From Hyphococcus sp. (GTDB lineage Bacteria; Pseudomonadota; Alphaproteobacteria; Caulobacterales; Parvularculaceae), in the NCBI GenBank assembly GCA_028284345.1, contig JANQRY010000008.1, positions 186,001 through 250,000 on the forward strand: a stretch of DNA of 64,000 bases, written 5' to 3'. The translations under genes were made by a program, and so were the position numbers. The notes beneath the pieces are model-generated. The model ran no database searches and was not told where the DNA came from. It saw only the letters and a list, made by a program, of their open reading frames with translations. This document shows, piece after piece, positions 1-8,493 of the stretch (its first letter is position 1; each line of letters begins with the position of its first letter).

Positions 1-1071
1 TCGCGTGGCGACTTTCGCCGGGTCATCGCTCAGCGCCTTTTTGTGAGCGCGCATCGCCGCCGTCACCGCGCCGGCGTAATCGCCCGACAGTGCCGTTTTC
101 AGCGGTTCGCAGTTCTTGTCTTTCGCCAGACGGCTCTCCCAGGCCGCCCGCGCGTCTGCGCCGCGGGCGCCGGCGGCGCGCCATGCCGTGAGGACGTCTT
201 CGGGAATCTCGAACGGCGCATGGTCCCAGCCCAGCGCCTCGCGTGCGCCGGCGATTTCCTCAGCGCCCAGCGGCGCGCCATGGGCCGCGGCCTTGCCCGA
301 CTTGGTCGGCGCGCCATAGCCGATGGTCGTCCGGCAGGCGATGAGCGTCGGCCGATCGGAATTTCTCGCTTCCGCAATCGCGGCGTCAATCGCAACCGGA
401 TCGTGGCCGTCGACGCGCATCGTATTCCAGCCCGAAGCAGCAAAGCGTTCGATCTGGTTGGTCGAATCGGAAATCGAAACCGGCCCGTCGATGGAAATGT
501 TGTTGTCGTCCCAGAGAACGATCAGCTTACGGAGTTTCAGATGCCCGGCGAGAGACAGCGCCTCCTGGCTCACCCCCTCCATCAGGCAGCCGTCGCCGGC
601 GATGACATAGGTGTGGTGATCAACGAGATCGTCGCCGAAGCGCGCATTCAGATGCGCCTCGGCGATGGCCATGCCGACCGCGTTGCCGAGGCCCTGACCC
701 AAGGGCCCCGTCGTCGTCTCAACGGCCGGCGCGTGACCATATTCCGGATGGCCGGCGGTCTTGCTGCCAAGTTGGCGGAAATTTTTGATTTCCTCGATCG
801 TCATGCCGTCATAGCCGAGGAGAAATCCGAGCGCGTAAATCAGCATCGAGCCGTGGCCGGCGGACAGGACAAAGCGGTCGCGGTCGGCCCAGTCCGGCGC
901 GCCGGCGTCAAATTTCAGATGCCGCGCCGCCAGCACGGTCGCGACGTCCGCCATGCCCATGGGCATCCCCGGATGACCGGATTTGGCTTTTTCCACAGCA
1001 TCCATGGACAGGGCGCGAATCGCATGCGCCATGCGCGTCGTCGCGGCGGCGTCGATGCTGTCCCTTGTCAT
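1..1071 (-). CDS. tkt: Transketolase, N-terminal part (cut by window edge)
   Basis: Transketolase moves two-carbon ketol units between sugar phosphates in the non-oxidative pentose phosphate pathway, using thiamine diphosphate. The reverse strand reads through 357 codons with no stop to position 1, so the C-terminal part lies outside the window. Visible family signatures are [20 protein letters not shown] near the N-terminus, followed by [11 protein letters not shown] and the [10 protein letters not shown] segment. The ATG at 1071 is preceded at about 11 bases by AAGGAT, a reasonable ribosome binding site. It is divergent from zauP/zapA, a common alphaproteobacterial arrangement. Identity is certain; the 3' end is unseen. 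Confidence 0.96.
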   Translation of the reverse strand, partial: MTRDSIDAAATTRMAHAIRALSMDAVEKAKSGHPGMPMGMADVATVLAARHLKFDAGAPDWADRDRFVLSAGHGSMLIYALGFLLGYDGMTIEEIKNFRQLGSKTAGHPEYGHAPAVETTTGPLGQGLGNAVGMAIAEAHLNARFGDDLVDHHTYVIAGDGCLMEGVSQEALSLAGHLKLRKLIVLWDDNNISIDGPVSISDSTNQIERFAASGWNTMRVDGHDPVAIDAAIAEARNSDRPTLIACRTTIGYGAPTKSGKAAAHGAPLGAEEIAGAREALGWDHAPFEIPEDVLTAWRAAGARGADARAAWESRLAKDKNCEPLKTALSGDYAGAVTAAMRAHKKALSDDPAKVATR

Positions 1072-1276
1072 TCAATATATCCTTGCTTTTGCTGCGAAAG
1101 GCGGCGTTCCCGGACGCGGGGCGCTTCATGCATCGCGGCGCCATAGGGGTCAAGTCCGCCGAAGCCCTTACCGACGCGCGGAAGAAATGCTCAGGCGCCG
1201 CCGGCCCTGCTGGACAGAATCGCCGCACGCCGCCACACTGATTGTCTGATCCGCCACGCCATATGGAAGTCGCCTT

Positions 1277-1513
1277 ATGTCCATGCTGGAACGCGCCGTC
1301 GTCGATCTGGCCGACGCGCTCGATATGCTCGAAACGAAGATCACGGAAACGCTGGCGGGCAAAGCGGACTCGGCCGAAATCGCCCCGGCGGTAGCTCGTC
1401 ATCTGCGCACGGCCGGCGACCGGGCGGATTATGCGTCAAGCGAACTGACAAAGGCGATCGACGACCTAAAAGCGCTGATCGGCGACGATGCGGAGGCGAA
1501 AAACGATGGCTGA
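1277..1513 (+). CDS. zauP: Small coiled-coil protein upstream of ZapA (ZauP-like, DUF4164-type)
   Basis: A 78-residue, heptad-rich, mostly helical protein with no membrane segment or signal peptide. It lies directly upstream of zapA and its stop overlaps the zapA start. In Caulobacter the coiled-coil protein at this position, ZauP, works with ZapA to condense the cytokinetic FtsZ ring. Assignment here rests on position, size and coiled-coil character, not on a recognisable active site. The ATG at 1277 follows GGAAG at good distance; an in-frame ATG at 1283 is possible. The pair probably forms one transcription unit starting in the 205-base gap to tkt. Confidence 0.75.
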   Translation: MSMLERAVVDLADALDMLETKITETLAGKADSAEIAPAVARHLRTAGDRADYASSELTKAIDDLKALIGDDAEAKNDG

Positions 1514-1832
1514 GGTTGGCATCCGCGTAAACGGCCGCGATTACCGCGTCGCCTGCGACGACGGCCAGGAGGAGCGGCTGCAGACGCTGGCCGCCTTCTT
1601 CAACGGCTATGTTACCGATCTTGGTGAGGAGCTTGGCCAGATCGGCGATGCGCGCCTGATGTTGTTGTCGGCGCTGACGGTGTGCGACGAACTGTTCGAA
1701 CTGCGCGAGCGGGTCAAGGATCTCGAAAGCGCCGGCGATTCGCTCGATCCTGAAACCGTCGGCGCGGCCGGCCGCGCTGTTGAAGCGGCGACAGCGCGCG
1801 TCCGCGAGATTGCATCCGGGCTGGACGGGTAA
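1506..1832 (+). CDS. zapA: Cell division protein ZapA
   Basis: ZapA binds FtsZ polymers and crosslinks them at midcell. The 108-residue product starts MAEVGIRVNGRDYRVACDDG, the typical ZapA N-terminal beta/helix module, and continues into a long helix with an ELFELRERVKDLE stretch that would form the coiled-coil dimer. The start chosen, ATG 1506, has GGAGG about 10 bases upstream inside the end of zauP; the reading frame also extends to 1488, but that adds MRRRKT without homology. It overlaps zauP by 8 bases, implying coupled translation. The 6S RNA gene that often follows zapA is not here: the gpmA stop codon lies 4 bases downstream on the other strand. Confidence 0.92.
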   Translation: MAEVGIRVNGRDYRVACDDGQEERLQTLAAFFNGYVTDLGEELGQIGDARLMLLSALTVCDELFELRERVKDLESAGDSLDPETVGAAGRAVEAATARVREIASGLDG

Positions 1833-1836
1833 CGAA

Positions 1837-2559
1837 CTATTTGATCGCCGGCAGGGGCTGCGCCCTGCTCTCGTCGAGATAACGCGCGGCCGTCGGCGTC
1901 ACGGTTCCATCTTCAAGGTCAATCAGCAGCGGATTGCCCGTCGGGATTTCGACGCCGACAATATCGGTCTCCGAAACATCAAACAGGATTTTGACCAGCG
2001 CCCGGAGCGAATTTCCGTGTGCGGATATCAGCAAGGAGTCCCCGGCCGCGAGGCGCGGCGCGATCTCGCCTTCAAAATAGGGCGCGACCCGCTCCAGCGT
2101 GTCTTTGAGCGATTCCGCCTTCGGCACGTCGACGCCCATGGCGCGGTAGCGCGGATCATGGGCCGGGTTGTTTTCATTCTCCGGGTCGATAGGCGGCGGC
2201 GGCGTGTCGTAAGACCGGCGCCAGATTTTCACCTGATCGGCCCCGTGTTTTTCCGCCGTCTCGGTTTTGTCGAGGCCGGTAAGCCCGCCATAATGGCGTT
2301 CATTGAGGCGCCAGTGCCGCGTCACCGGCAGCCACATGCGCTCCATCTCGTCGAGCGCCATCCAGAGCGTCCGGATGGCGCGTTTTTGCACTGAGGTGTA
2401 ACAGGCGGCAAATTCGATTTTCGTCTTGCGCAGCAACTGACCGGCGAGCGCGGCCTCGGCGCGGCCTTTTTCCGTAAGGTCCACATCGACCCAGCCGGTA
2501 AACCGGTTCTGCAAGTTCCATTCGCTCTGGCCGTGGCGGACAAGGGCAAGGCTGGTCAT
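1837..2559 (-). CDS. gpmA: 2,3-bisphosphoglycerate-dependent phosphoglycerate mutase
   Basis: Interconverts 3- and 2-phosphoglycerate in glycolysis and gluconeogenesis through a phosphohistidine. The 240-residue protein has the histidine-phosphatase signature RHGQSEWN near residue 8, the conserved LNERHYGGLTGLDK segment, and the second active-site histidine in LLISAHGNSLRALV. Length and motifs fit the cofactor-dependent family. The ATG at 2559 is preceded by AGGAGCGCGAAAA. The frame is open upstream to 2757, but that part is unrelated low-complexity sequence. It is convergent with zapA (4-base gap) and divergent from the isoaspartyl peptidase gene. Confidence 0.95.
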   Translation of the reverse strand: MTSLALVRHGQSEWNLQNRFTGWVDVDLTEKGRAEAALAGQLLRKTKIEFAACYTSVQKRAIRTLWMALDEMERMWLPVTRHWRLNERHYGGLTGLDKTETAEKHGADQVKIWRRSYDTPPPPIDPENENNPAHDPRYRAMGVDVPKAESLKDTLERVAPYFEGEIAPRLAAGDSLLISAHGNSLRALVKILFDVSETDIVGVEIPTGNPLLIDLEDGTVTPTAARYLDESRAQPLPAIK

Positions 2560-2670
2560 TTTTCGCGCTCCTGAACTGGCGCCGCCTATAGGCGATCGCG
2601 CGGCCCTTTGGCTAGCCTTGGCGCCTGTGGCGCGGTATCTCAGGAACCGGTCATCGAAAGCGCTGATCCC

Positions 2671-3579
2671 ATGCCGCAATCTTCCAAAGTCGCCCTCGCG
2701 CTTCATGGCGGCGCCGGCGCGCGCAAAGGGCGCGATTACGGCAAAGCCGAAGCGCACCTTCTCGAATTAGCCGCCAGGGGCCGCGACATGCTGAGCGCCG
2801 GACGCGATGCGGTCGACACAGTCGAAGACCTTGTGGCGGATATGGAGGCGTCCGGCCTTTACATCGCCGGCAAGGGCGCGCCGCCGAACAAGGCCGGTTA
2901 CGCGGAACTCGACGCCTCGATCATGGCGAGCGGTTCGGGCGACGATCACGACGCGTTCAAACGCAACGCCGGCGCCATCGCCGCGGTCAAACATCTGAAA
3001 TACCCGATCCGGGCCGCCCGCGCGGTGATGGACAAGACGCCCCATGTGATGCTGGCCGGGCGGGGCGCGGAGAATTACTGCGCGCAAAACGGGTTCGAAT
3101 TCATCGCCGATCCGGCGGCTTATTACGTCGTCCCCGTCGGCGTCTTGCCGGAAGAGCTGACCCAGGCCGAGCTTGGCCACGGCACCGTCGGCGCGGTGGC
3201 GCTAGACCAGACCGGCCGCATCGCCGCGGCGACGTCGACCGGCGGCGTTTTCGGGAAACTCGAAGGCCGGGTCGGCGACACGCCGCTGATCGGCTCAGGC
3301 ACATGGGCGGACGAATATGTCGCAGCCTCCTGCACCGGCCTCGGCGAATATTTCATTCTCGCCGGCGGCGCCCAGGATGTCGCCAGCCGCGTGCGCTATC
3401 AGGGCGCGACGCTCAACCAGGCGACGGCGGGCCTCATCAAAGATGTCGGCCGCCTCGGCGGCGACGGCGGCGTCATCGCTGTCAGCCGCGAGGGCGAGGT
3501 CGCTTTCGCCTGGAACTCCGGCGGCATGAAGCGCGCCGGTTTCGGCCCGGATCAGGAACTGTTCGCCGCGACGTTTTAG
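2671..3579 (+). CDS. Isoaspartyl peptidase / L-asparaginase (Ntn hydrolase)
   Basis: Plant-type asparaginase family: an autoproteolytic Ntn hydrolase that cleaves isoaspartyl dipeptides and asparagine. With the start at ATG 2671 the protein is 302 residues. It begins with the [12 protein letters not shown] motif and carries the ELDASIM segment. The nucleophile is Thr172 in [11 protein letters not shown], where the precursor would split into alpha and beta subunits. The TSTGG and IGSGTWAD substrate-pocket motifs follow. The frame also opens at 2608, but the extra 21 residues look non-coding, and neither start has a strong ribosome binding site. No signal peptide is seen, so a cytoplasmic enzyme is expected. 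Confidence 0.88.
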   Translation: MPQSSKVALALHGGAGARKGRDYGKAEAHLLELAARGRDMLSAGRDAVDTVEDLVADMEASGLYIAGKGAPPNKAGYAELDASIMASGSGDDHDAFKRNAGAIAAVKHLKYPIRAARAVMDKTPHVMLAGRGAENYCAQNGFEFIADPAAYYVVPVGVLPEELTQAELGHGTVGAVALDQTGRIAAATSTGGVFGKLEGRVGDTPLIGSGTWADEYVAASCTGLGEYFILAGGAQDVASRVRYQGATLNQATAGLIKDVGRLGGDGGVIAVSREGEVAFAWNSGGMKRAGFGPDQELFAATF

Positions 3580-3608
3580 GCGACGGCCGCTTCGATCTAT
3601 GCGCGCAA

Positions 3609-3971
3609 TCAACGCGCGGCGCGGGCGATCTGTAACTCAAGGCGCTTGACCTCGCGCAGGATGCGGTTCGATTCCATGCGCATCCAGAACCAGATTTTCA
3701 GGAACCCGACCATGACCATCAGCACGACCGCGCCAGCGCCCCAGCGCGCCGCGTCGAGCGCGACCGTAGCGGCGAAGAATTTCCATCCGCAATAAACGGC
3801 GGCGCCGAAGAGAACGAAGGTCAAGACCGTCGCGTAAACCGCGATCCAGCGCATTTTGCCGTCATAGACGGAAAACCACTGCGCGAACAAACCCTGCTCG
3901 CCGAACCGGTCAAGAAGATCGCGGTCCTCCGCGCTTAGCGCTTCCTCGATTTTTCGATCCAGCTCGTCCAT
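3609..3971 (-). CDS. DUF6768-type small membrane protein, partner of ECF sigma factor
   Basis: A 120-residue protein beginning MDELDRKIEEALSAEDRD, with two predicted membrane helices (roughly residues 43-65 and 75-97) and a basic C-terminal helix. I match it to the DUF6768 family, found next to ECF sigma factor genes in alphaproteobacteria. Its function is not established. By position and topology it could be an anti-sigma factor or a membrane sensor. The ATG at 3971 has AGGAGG-like sequence just upstream and lies inside the 3' end of the sigma gene (62-base overlap), so translation is probably coupled. Confidence 0.7.
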   Translation of the reverse strand: MDELDRKIEEALSAEDRDLLDRFGEQGLFAQWFSVYDGKMRWIAVYATVLTFVLFGAAVYCGWKFFAATVALDAARWGAGAVVLMVMVGFLKIWFWMRMESNRILREVKRLELQIARAAR

Positions 3972-4527
3972 CGGATTTTCCTCCTTCCAGTGCGGCGCGC
4001 AGTTTGCGCCGCGCATGCATCAGGCGGGTCTTGACGGTGCCCGCCGGAACCTCCAGCGCGGCGGCGATTTCCGCCACGCTCAAATCCTGTAGATAGAAAA
4101 GCGCGATTGCAGCGCGCTGGTCTTTCGGCAGCGCGTCGATTGCGAAACGAATCGTCGCCGCATCTGCGTTATGCTCCATGCTGTCTGCAGGCTGAACGTC
4201 ATTGCGTCGTTCATGCGCGACAACGGAATTCAGTTTGCGTCGCCGTTGCGCGCGCCGGATGTTGTCGGCGGCGCGGCGCGTGACGATGCGAAACGCCCAG
4301 GCCGGAAAGGCAGCCGCATCATCGAGACGGCGCAAGCCCTTCATGATGTCGGCCCATGCATCCTGCACGACGTCGCGCGCCAGTTCCGGATCGCCGGTAA
4401 GCCGCCACGCATGGGCCAGCAGTTTCGGCTGCCAGCGCGCGGCGAGATGCGCGAAAGCCGGCCGGTCGCCGGCGCGGGCCGCGCTCGCGAGATATTCGTC
4501 AAAAATGCGCTCGCGGCTGCGCGCCAT
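3910..4527 (-). CDS. ECF-type RNA polymerase sigma factor
   Basis: A 205-residue sigma-70 family factor with only regions 2 and 4. Region 2 includes the conserved ARDVVQDAWADI and AFPAWAFRIVTRRAADNIRR segments. Region 4 shows LPKDQRAAIALFYLQDLSVAEIA and the helix-turn-helix end PAGTVKTRLMHARRKLRAAL. It lacks region 3, as extracytoplasmic-function sigmas do. The C-terminus is a basic, Gly/Lys-rich tail that overlaps the DUF6768 gene. The ATG chosen at 4527 starts MARSRERIFDEY; the frame extends further to 4584 without a family match. Target promoters cannot be told from this window. Confidence 0.9.
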   Translation of the reverse strand: MARSRERIFDEYLASAARAGDRPAFAHLAARWQPKLLAHAWRLTGDPELARDVVQDAWADIMKGLRRLDDAAAFPAWAFRIVTRRAADNIRRAQRRRKLNSVVAHERRNDVQPADSMEHNADAATIRFAIDALPKDQRAAIALFYLQDLSVAEIAAALEVPAGTVKTRLMHARRKLRAALEGGKSDGRAGSKNRGSAKRGGPRSS

Positions 4528-4626
4528 GGGGCTTGATCTCCGACCTTGCGGTTCATACAAACTACAGGTCGGCGGCGGGCGCAAAAAGGTTCAAATCTTT
4601 CGCCGTTGGCAAAAAATGATGAAATA

Positions 4627-5640
4627 TCAGTTGCCTGGAGCCTGGTCGCTCTTGGGCCCGCCCAGAACATCGTCGACAATATAGATCGGGCGGCGTTTCA
4701 CCTCGGCAAAAAGCCGGGCGATATATTCGCCGAGAATGCCGACGGAAATCATCTGTATGCTGCCGAAAAACAGAATGAAGACGAGCAGCGACGCATAGCC
4801 CGGCACGTCGATGCCCATGACAAGGGTGCGCGTGACGATGAACAGCGCATAAACGATCGACAGCAACGCAACGACGCCGCCAAAATACGTCCAGACCCTG
4901 AGCGGCGCGGTCGAAAAACTGGTGAAGCCGTCAATGGCGAAGTTCCAGAGCTTCCAGAAATTGAACTTGGTCTCGCCGGCCGCGCGTTCCGGGCGCACGT
5001 AAGGAACGCCGATGGATTGAAACCCGACCCAGGCGAACAGTCCTTTCATAAACCGCGATCGCTCGGGCAGGGCTTTGATGTGGTCGACGACGCGGCGATC
5101 CATCAGGCGATAGTCGCCGGCGTTTTCCGGAATCTTGATCGCCGACATCCTGTTGAACAGCCGATAGAACCAGCTTGCGGTGGCGCGCTTCGCCGCCGTG
5201 TCCGACTGCCGGTCCTCGCGCGCGGCGTAAACGACGTCGAAACCGTCGCGCCATTTGCGCACGAAATCGAGAATGAGTTCCGGCGGATCCTGCAGGTCCA
5301 CATCCATGACGATCACCGCATCGCCCTTTGCGTGATCGACGCCGGCGGTGAGCGCCGCCTCCTTGCCGAAGTTTCGCGAGAGCGCGATGACGCGGATATT
5401 GTCATGGCCTGCGGCAAGCCGGGAAAGGCGCTGGCGCGTGTCGTCGCGGCTGCCGTCGTCGACGAAAACGATCTCGGTTTCGAAGTCGGCCTCGGCGACA
5501 ATCTTGTCGATGGCGTCGACGAAAAGATCGACGGTTTCGGACTCGTTATAGCAGGGCGCCACAATCGAAATCAGCGGCGGCGCGCCGTTGTCGGCGCGGG
5601 GGGCAATGGCCATCTTCGTCGGCTTGGAGTGCTCGGTCAC
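4627..5640 (-). CDS. Family 2 glycosyltransferase with C-terminal membrane helices (GtrB/DPM1-like)
   Basis: A 337-residue enzyme expected to transfer a sugar from a nucleotide donor to undecaprenyl phosphate on the cytoplasmic face of the membrane. The GT-A domain shows SIVAPCYNESETVDLF, the VFVDDGSRDDT loop, and DVDLQDPPELI, in which the metal-binding acidic residues lie. QSIGVPYVRPERAAGETKF is the typical end of the catalytic domain. Two C-terminal membrane helices follow (about residues 250-275 and 285-310). It stands alone, upstream of the ECF sigma gene. Acceptor and donor sugars are not inferable. Confidence 0.88.
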   Translation of the reverse strand: MTEHSKPTKMAIAPRADNGAPPLISIVAPCYNESETVDLFVDAIDKIVAEADFETEIVFVDDGSRDDTRQRLSRLAAGHDNIRVIALSRNFGKEAALTAGVDHAKGDAVIVMDVDLQDPPELILDFVRKWRDGFDVVYAAREDRQSDTAAKRATASWFYRLFNRMSAIKIPENAGDYRLMDRRVVDHIKALPERSRFMKGLFAWVGFQSIGVPYVRPERAAGETKFNFWKLWNFAIDGFTSFSTAPLRVWTYFGGVVALLSIVYALFIVTRTLVMGIDVPGYASLLVFILFFGSIQMISVGILGEYIARLFAEVKRRPIYIVDDVLGGPKSDQAPGN

Positions 5641-5788
5641 GGGGGGCCAACATTTCTCAGGGACGGCGCGGGGCGACCCACGCCGATTTCACCCTCTTGC
5701 CTAGCCGCTGAGGGGTTAAAAATTCAGAAACGCTTAACCATGCGGCGCGCGCCCGCGCGCCGGCGAATTTTCTAGAAATTAGCCCGGT

Positions 5789-6817
5789 TTAGACCACGAA
5801 ACCGACGATTTCCTTGACCTCGCGCACGACCTTGTCGGCCACCGTCGAGGCCCGTTCCGCGCCGGCGTCGAGCACCGATTTGAGATAGGCGGGGTCCGCT
5901 TCAAGCCGGTTCAGCTCCGCCCCGATGGGCGCGATTTTTTCGACCACCAGCTCGGCCAGCGCCGGCTTGAAAACGCCGAACCCCTGCCCGCCGAATTCGG
6001 CCAGCACGTCTGCATCGCTCTTGCCGGCAAGGGCTGCGTATATGCCGACAAGATTGGCGGCCTCGGGCCGGCCCTCAAGGCCTTTCGGTTCGGAGGGCAG
6101 CGGCTCAGGGTCCGTCTTCGCTTTCTTGATCTTGCGGGCGATGGCGTCGGCGTCGTCTTTCAGAAAGATGCAGGCGTTCTCCGAGACATCCGACTTCGAC
6201 ATTTTCGCCGTCCCGTCGCGCAGGGACATGATGCGGGCGCCCCCTTGCCCTTTGGGCCCTTTGATCAGCGGCTCTGGCAACGGAAAGAAATCATCTGCCT
6301 TGAAATCGTGATTGAACTTTCCGGCAATGTCGCGGGAGAGTTCAAGGTGCTGTTTCTGATCTTCGCCCACGGGCACATGGGTCGCCTTGTAGACAAGGAT
6401 GTCGGCGGCCTGCAGCACAGGATAGGTGTAGAGCCCGACCGACGCGCGTTCCTTGTCCTTGCCGGCCTTGTCCTTGAACTGGGTCATGCGGTCGAGCCAG
6501 CCGAGGCGGGCGACGCAATTGAAGATCCAGGCAAGCTCCGCATGGGCGCGCACCGCCGACTGATGAAAGATCGCAGCGATTTTCGGATCGACGCCGGCGG
6601 CGAGATAGGACGCAGCGATATGGAAGGTCTGTTCGCGCAGTTTCGCCGGGTCCTGCCACACCGTGATCGCATGCATGTCGACGACGCAGTAAAAGCAGTC
6701 ATATTCGTGCTGCAACTCGACGAATTTCCGGATCGCGCCGAGATAATTGCCAAGATGCATGCCGCCCGACGGCTGAATGCCGGACAATACGCGCATGGGC
6801 CCTTCGTAACCGCTCAT
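5789..6817 (-). CDS. trpS: Tryptophanyl-tRNA synthetase
   Basis: Class I aminoacyl-tRNA synthetase charging tRNA-Trp. The 342-residue protein carries the HIGH-type signature as [10 protein letters not shown] (residues 18-27) and an exact KMSKS at 205-209. GIQPSG near the start and [18 protein letters not shown] are also characteristic. The start at ATG 6817 ([18 protein letters not shown]) follows AAAGACAAGACCA. The frame extends to 6892 but overlaps the end of murJ without homology. It lies 31 bases after murJ and likely belongs to the same glnD-murJ-trpS operon. Confidence 0.97.
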   Translation of the reverse strand: MSGYEGPMRVLSGIQPSGGMHLGNYLGAIRKFVELQHEYDCFYCVVDMHAITVWQDPAKLREQTFHIAASYLAAGVDPKIAAIFHQSAVRAHAELAWIFNCVARLGWLDRMTQFKDKAGKDKERASVGLYTYPVLQAADILVYKATHVPVGEDQKQHLELSRDIAGKFNHDFKADDFFPLPEPLIKGPKGQGGARIMSLRDGTAKMSKSDVSENACIFLKDDADAIARKIKKAKTDPEPLPSEPKGLEGRPEAANLVGIYAALAGKSDADVLAEFGGQGFGVFKPALAELVVEKIAPIGAELNRLEADPAYLKSVLDAGAERASTVADKVVREVKEIVGFVV

Positions 6818-6848
6818 TGGTCTTGTCTTTCTGTCGTTGCGAACGCCG

Positions 6849-8453
6849 TCAGCCGGCGACGGTCTTGTAGTCGGAGAGTTTCGCGGCGCCAAGCGCCAGG
6901 GCGAGGACGCCGTAAACGGCGAGCCCGGCGCCGGAAATCAGGATGATGGCGATCCATGCCCGATCGAAGGCGTGAGCCGCAATTTGATCCGTATACGCAA
7001 GGGCGAGATAGAGAAAAACGCCGAGCCCCGCCGTCGCCAGAAGGATCCGCAACAGACGGCCCGCGAGCCGTCCGCTCGGGCGAAAGTGCTTCAGCCGATA
7101 AAGCCGCCGCGCCAGCAGGATTACCTGCACCCAGGCGGCGAAGGCCGTGGCGAAAGCGACGGACAAAAACCCGAAGGTCGGAAAGAGCGCCAGCGCCAGC
7201 ACGGTATTGATGGCGATGGATATGAGGGCGTAGTTCATGGGCGTTTTCGTGTCCTCACGCGCAAAGAACGCGGGCGAAAAAATCTTGTGCCAGACAAAGG
7301 CCGGCAGTCCGAAGCCGAAGATCGACAATGCCGCGCCGGTCATCAAGACGTCCTCGGCCGTAAACGCCGATTGCCGCCCGCCGAAAAGGGAAAGCGCGTC
7401 GCCGGCAATGCCGCGGAACAACGCGTCGCAAATGGGCGCGCCCATCACCACAAACGCCATCGCCGCGGGGAAGCAGAGCAGCGCGGAGATTTCGAGGGCG
7501 CGATTGATGGCGTTGGCGGCGCCCTTGTCGTCGCCTTCCTTCACGCGCCGCGACAGCATGGGCAACAGCACAATCCCGAGCGCAATGCCGATGACCGCGA
7601 GGGGTAGCTGATAAAGCTGGTCGGCGTTCATCAGCCATGACACGGCGCCCGGTTCCTGACTGGCGATGTTGGTGCCGACGATCAGGTTGATCTGCACGGC
7701 GCCGGCGCTGATGAAACCGGGGGCGCCGAGGGCGAGAAGACGTTTGATGTCCGGCGTCAGTTTCGGCAGGCGCCATTTCAAGAGATAGCCCTGTCGCCAT
7801 GCGCCCCAGATTAGAATGGCGAGCTGCAACACGCCGCCGGCGAACACCGCCCAGGCCGCCGCCATGCCGGCGATTTCCTTTTCCGCGTCGGCATAGGCGA
7901 GCACCGCAATGATAAGGCAGACATTGAGCGCCAGCGGCGCGCCGGCGGACGCCGCAAAGCGGCCAAGCGAATTTAAAACGCCGCTTAAAAGCCCCACCAG
8001 CGACATCAGCATCAGATAGGGAAACATGATCCGCGTATAGAGCGTCGTCAGGGCGAACTTTTCCGGATCGCCCGCGAAACCCGAAGCAATCAGGTAAACG
8101 AACAATGGCGCGGCGATTTCAACGAGCGCCGTCAACGCCGTCAGGATGAAGACGAGCCCCGCGAGCACGTCTTCGGCGAAGGCCTTGGCCTCCGCCGCGC
8201 CGCCCTTGACCTCTTTGCCCTGGAACATCGGAATGAACGCGGCGTGAAACGCCCCTTCGGCGAACAGACGGCGAAACATGTTGGGCATGCGGAACGCGGC
8301 CCAGAAGGCGTCGGCCACCGGATTGCCGCCGGCGCCGATGACCCCGGCGATCAGGATCTGGCGCACGAAGCCGAGGACGCGGCTCGCCATGGTCATGCCG
8401 CTGACCGTCGCCATCGATTTGAAAATGCCGCCGCTTTTCATGCTCGCATCCAT
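6849..8453 (-). CDS. murJ: Lipid II flippase MurJ
   Basis: A 534-residue polytopic inner-membrane protein of the MOP/MviN family that flips lipid II across the membrane for peptidoglycan synthesis. The start region [20 protein letters not shown] and the following [20 protein letters not shown] are diagnostic, as is the conserved [14 protein letters not shown] segment. About 14 membrane segments are visible. The ATG at 8453 is used; an in-frame ATG four codons later (MKSGGIFKS) is equally plausible because neither has a strong ribosome binding site. It sits between glnD and trpS, same strand. Confidence 0.96.
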   Translation of the reverse strand: MDASMKSGGIFKSMATVSGMTMASRVLGFVRQILIAGVIGAGGNPVADAFWAAFRMPNMFRRLFAEGAFHAAFIPMFQGKEVKGGAAEAKAFAEDVLAGLVFILTALTALVEIAAPLFVYLIASGFAGDPEKFALTTLYTRIMFPYLMLMSLVGLLSGVLNSLGRFAASAGAPLALNVCLIIAVLAYADAEKEIAGMAAAWAVFAGGVLQLAILIWGAWRQGYLLKWRLPKLTPDIKRLLALGAPGFISAGAVQINLIVGTNIASQEPGAVSWLMNADQLYQLPLAVIGIALGIVLLPMLSRRVKEGDDKGAANAINRALEISALLCFPAAMAFVVMGAPICDALFRGIAGDALSLFGGRQSAFTAEDVLMTGAALSIFGFGLPAFVWHKIFSPAFFAREDTKTPMNYALISIAINTVLALALFPTFGFLSVAFATAFAAWVQVILLARRLYRLKHFRPSGRLAGRLLRILLATAGLGVFLYLALAYTDQIAAHAFDRAWIAIILISGAGLAVYGVLALALGAAKLSDYKTVAG

Positions 8454-8493
8454 AGCGCCAAAGCATGGCGCGAATGGGTCGGCTTAAAGCGGT

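Noticed and set aside
1833-1836. 6S RNA gene after zapA
   Set aside because: zapA is often followed by 6S RNA, but here the gpmA stop is 4 bases away, so no space exists.
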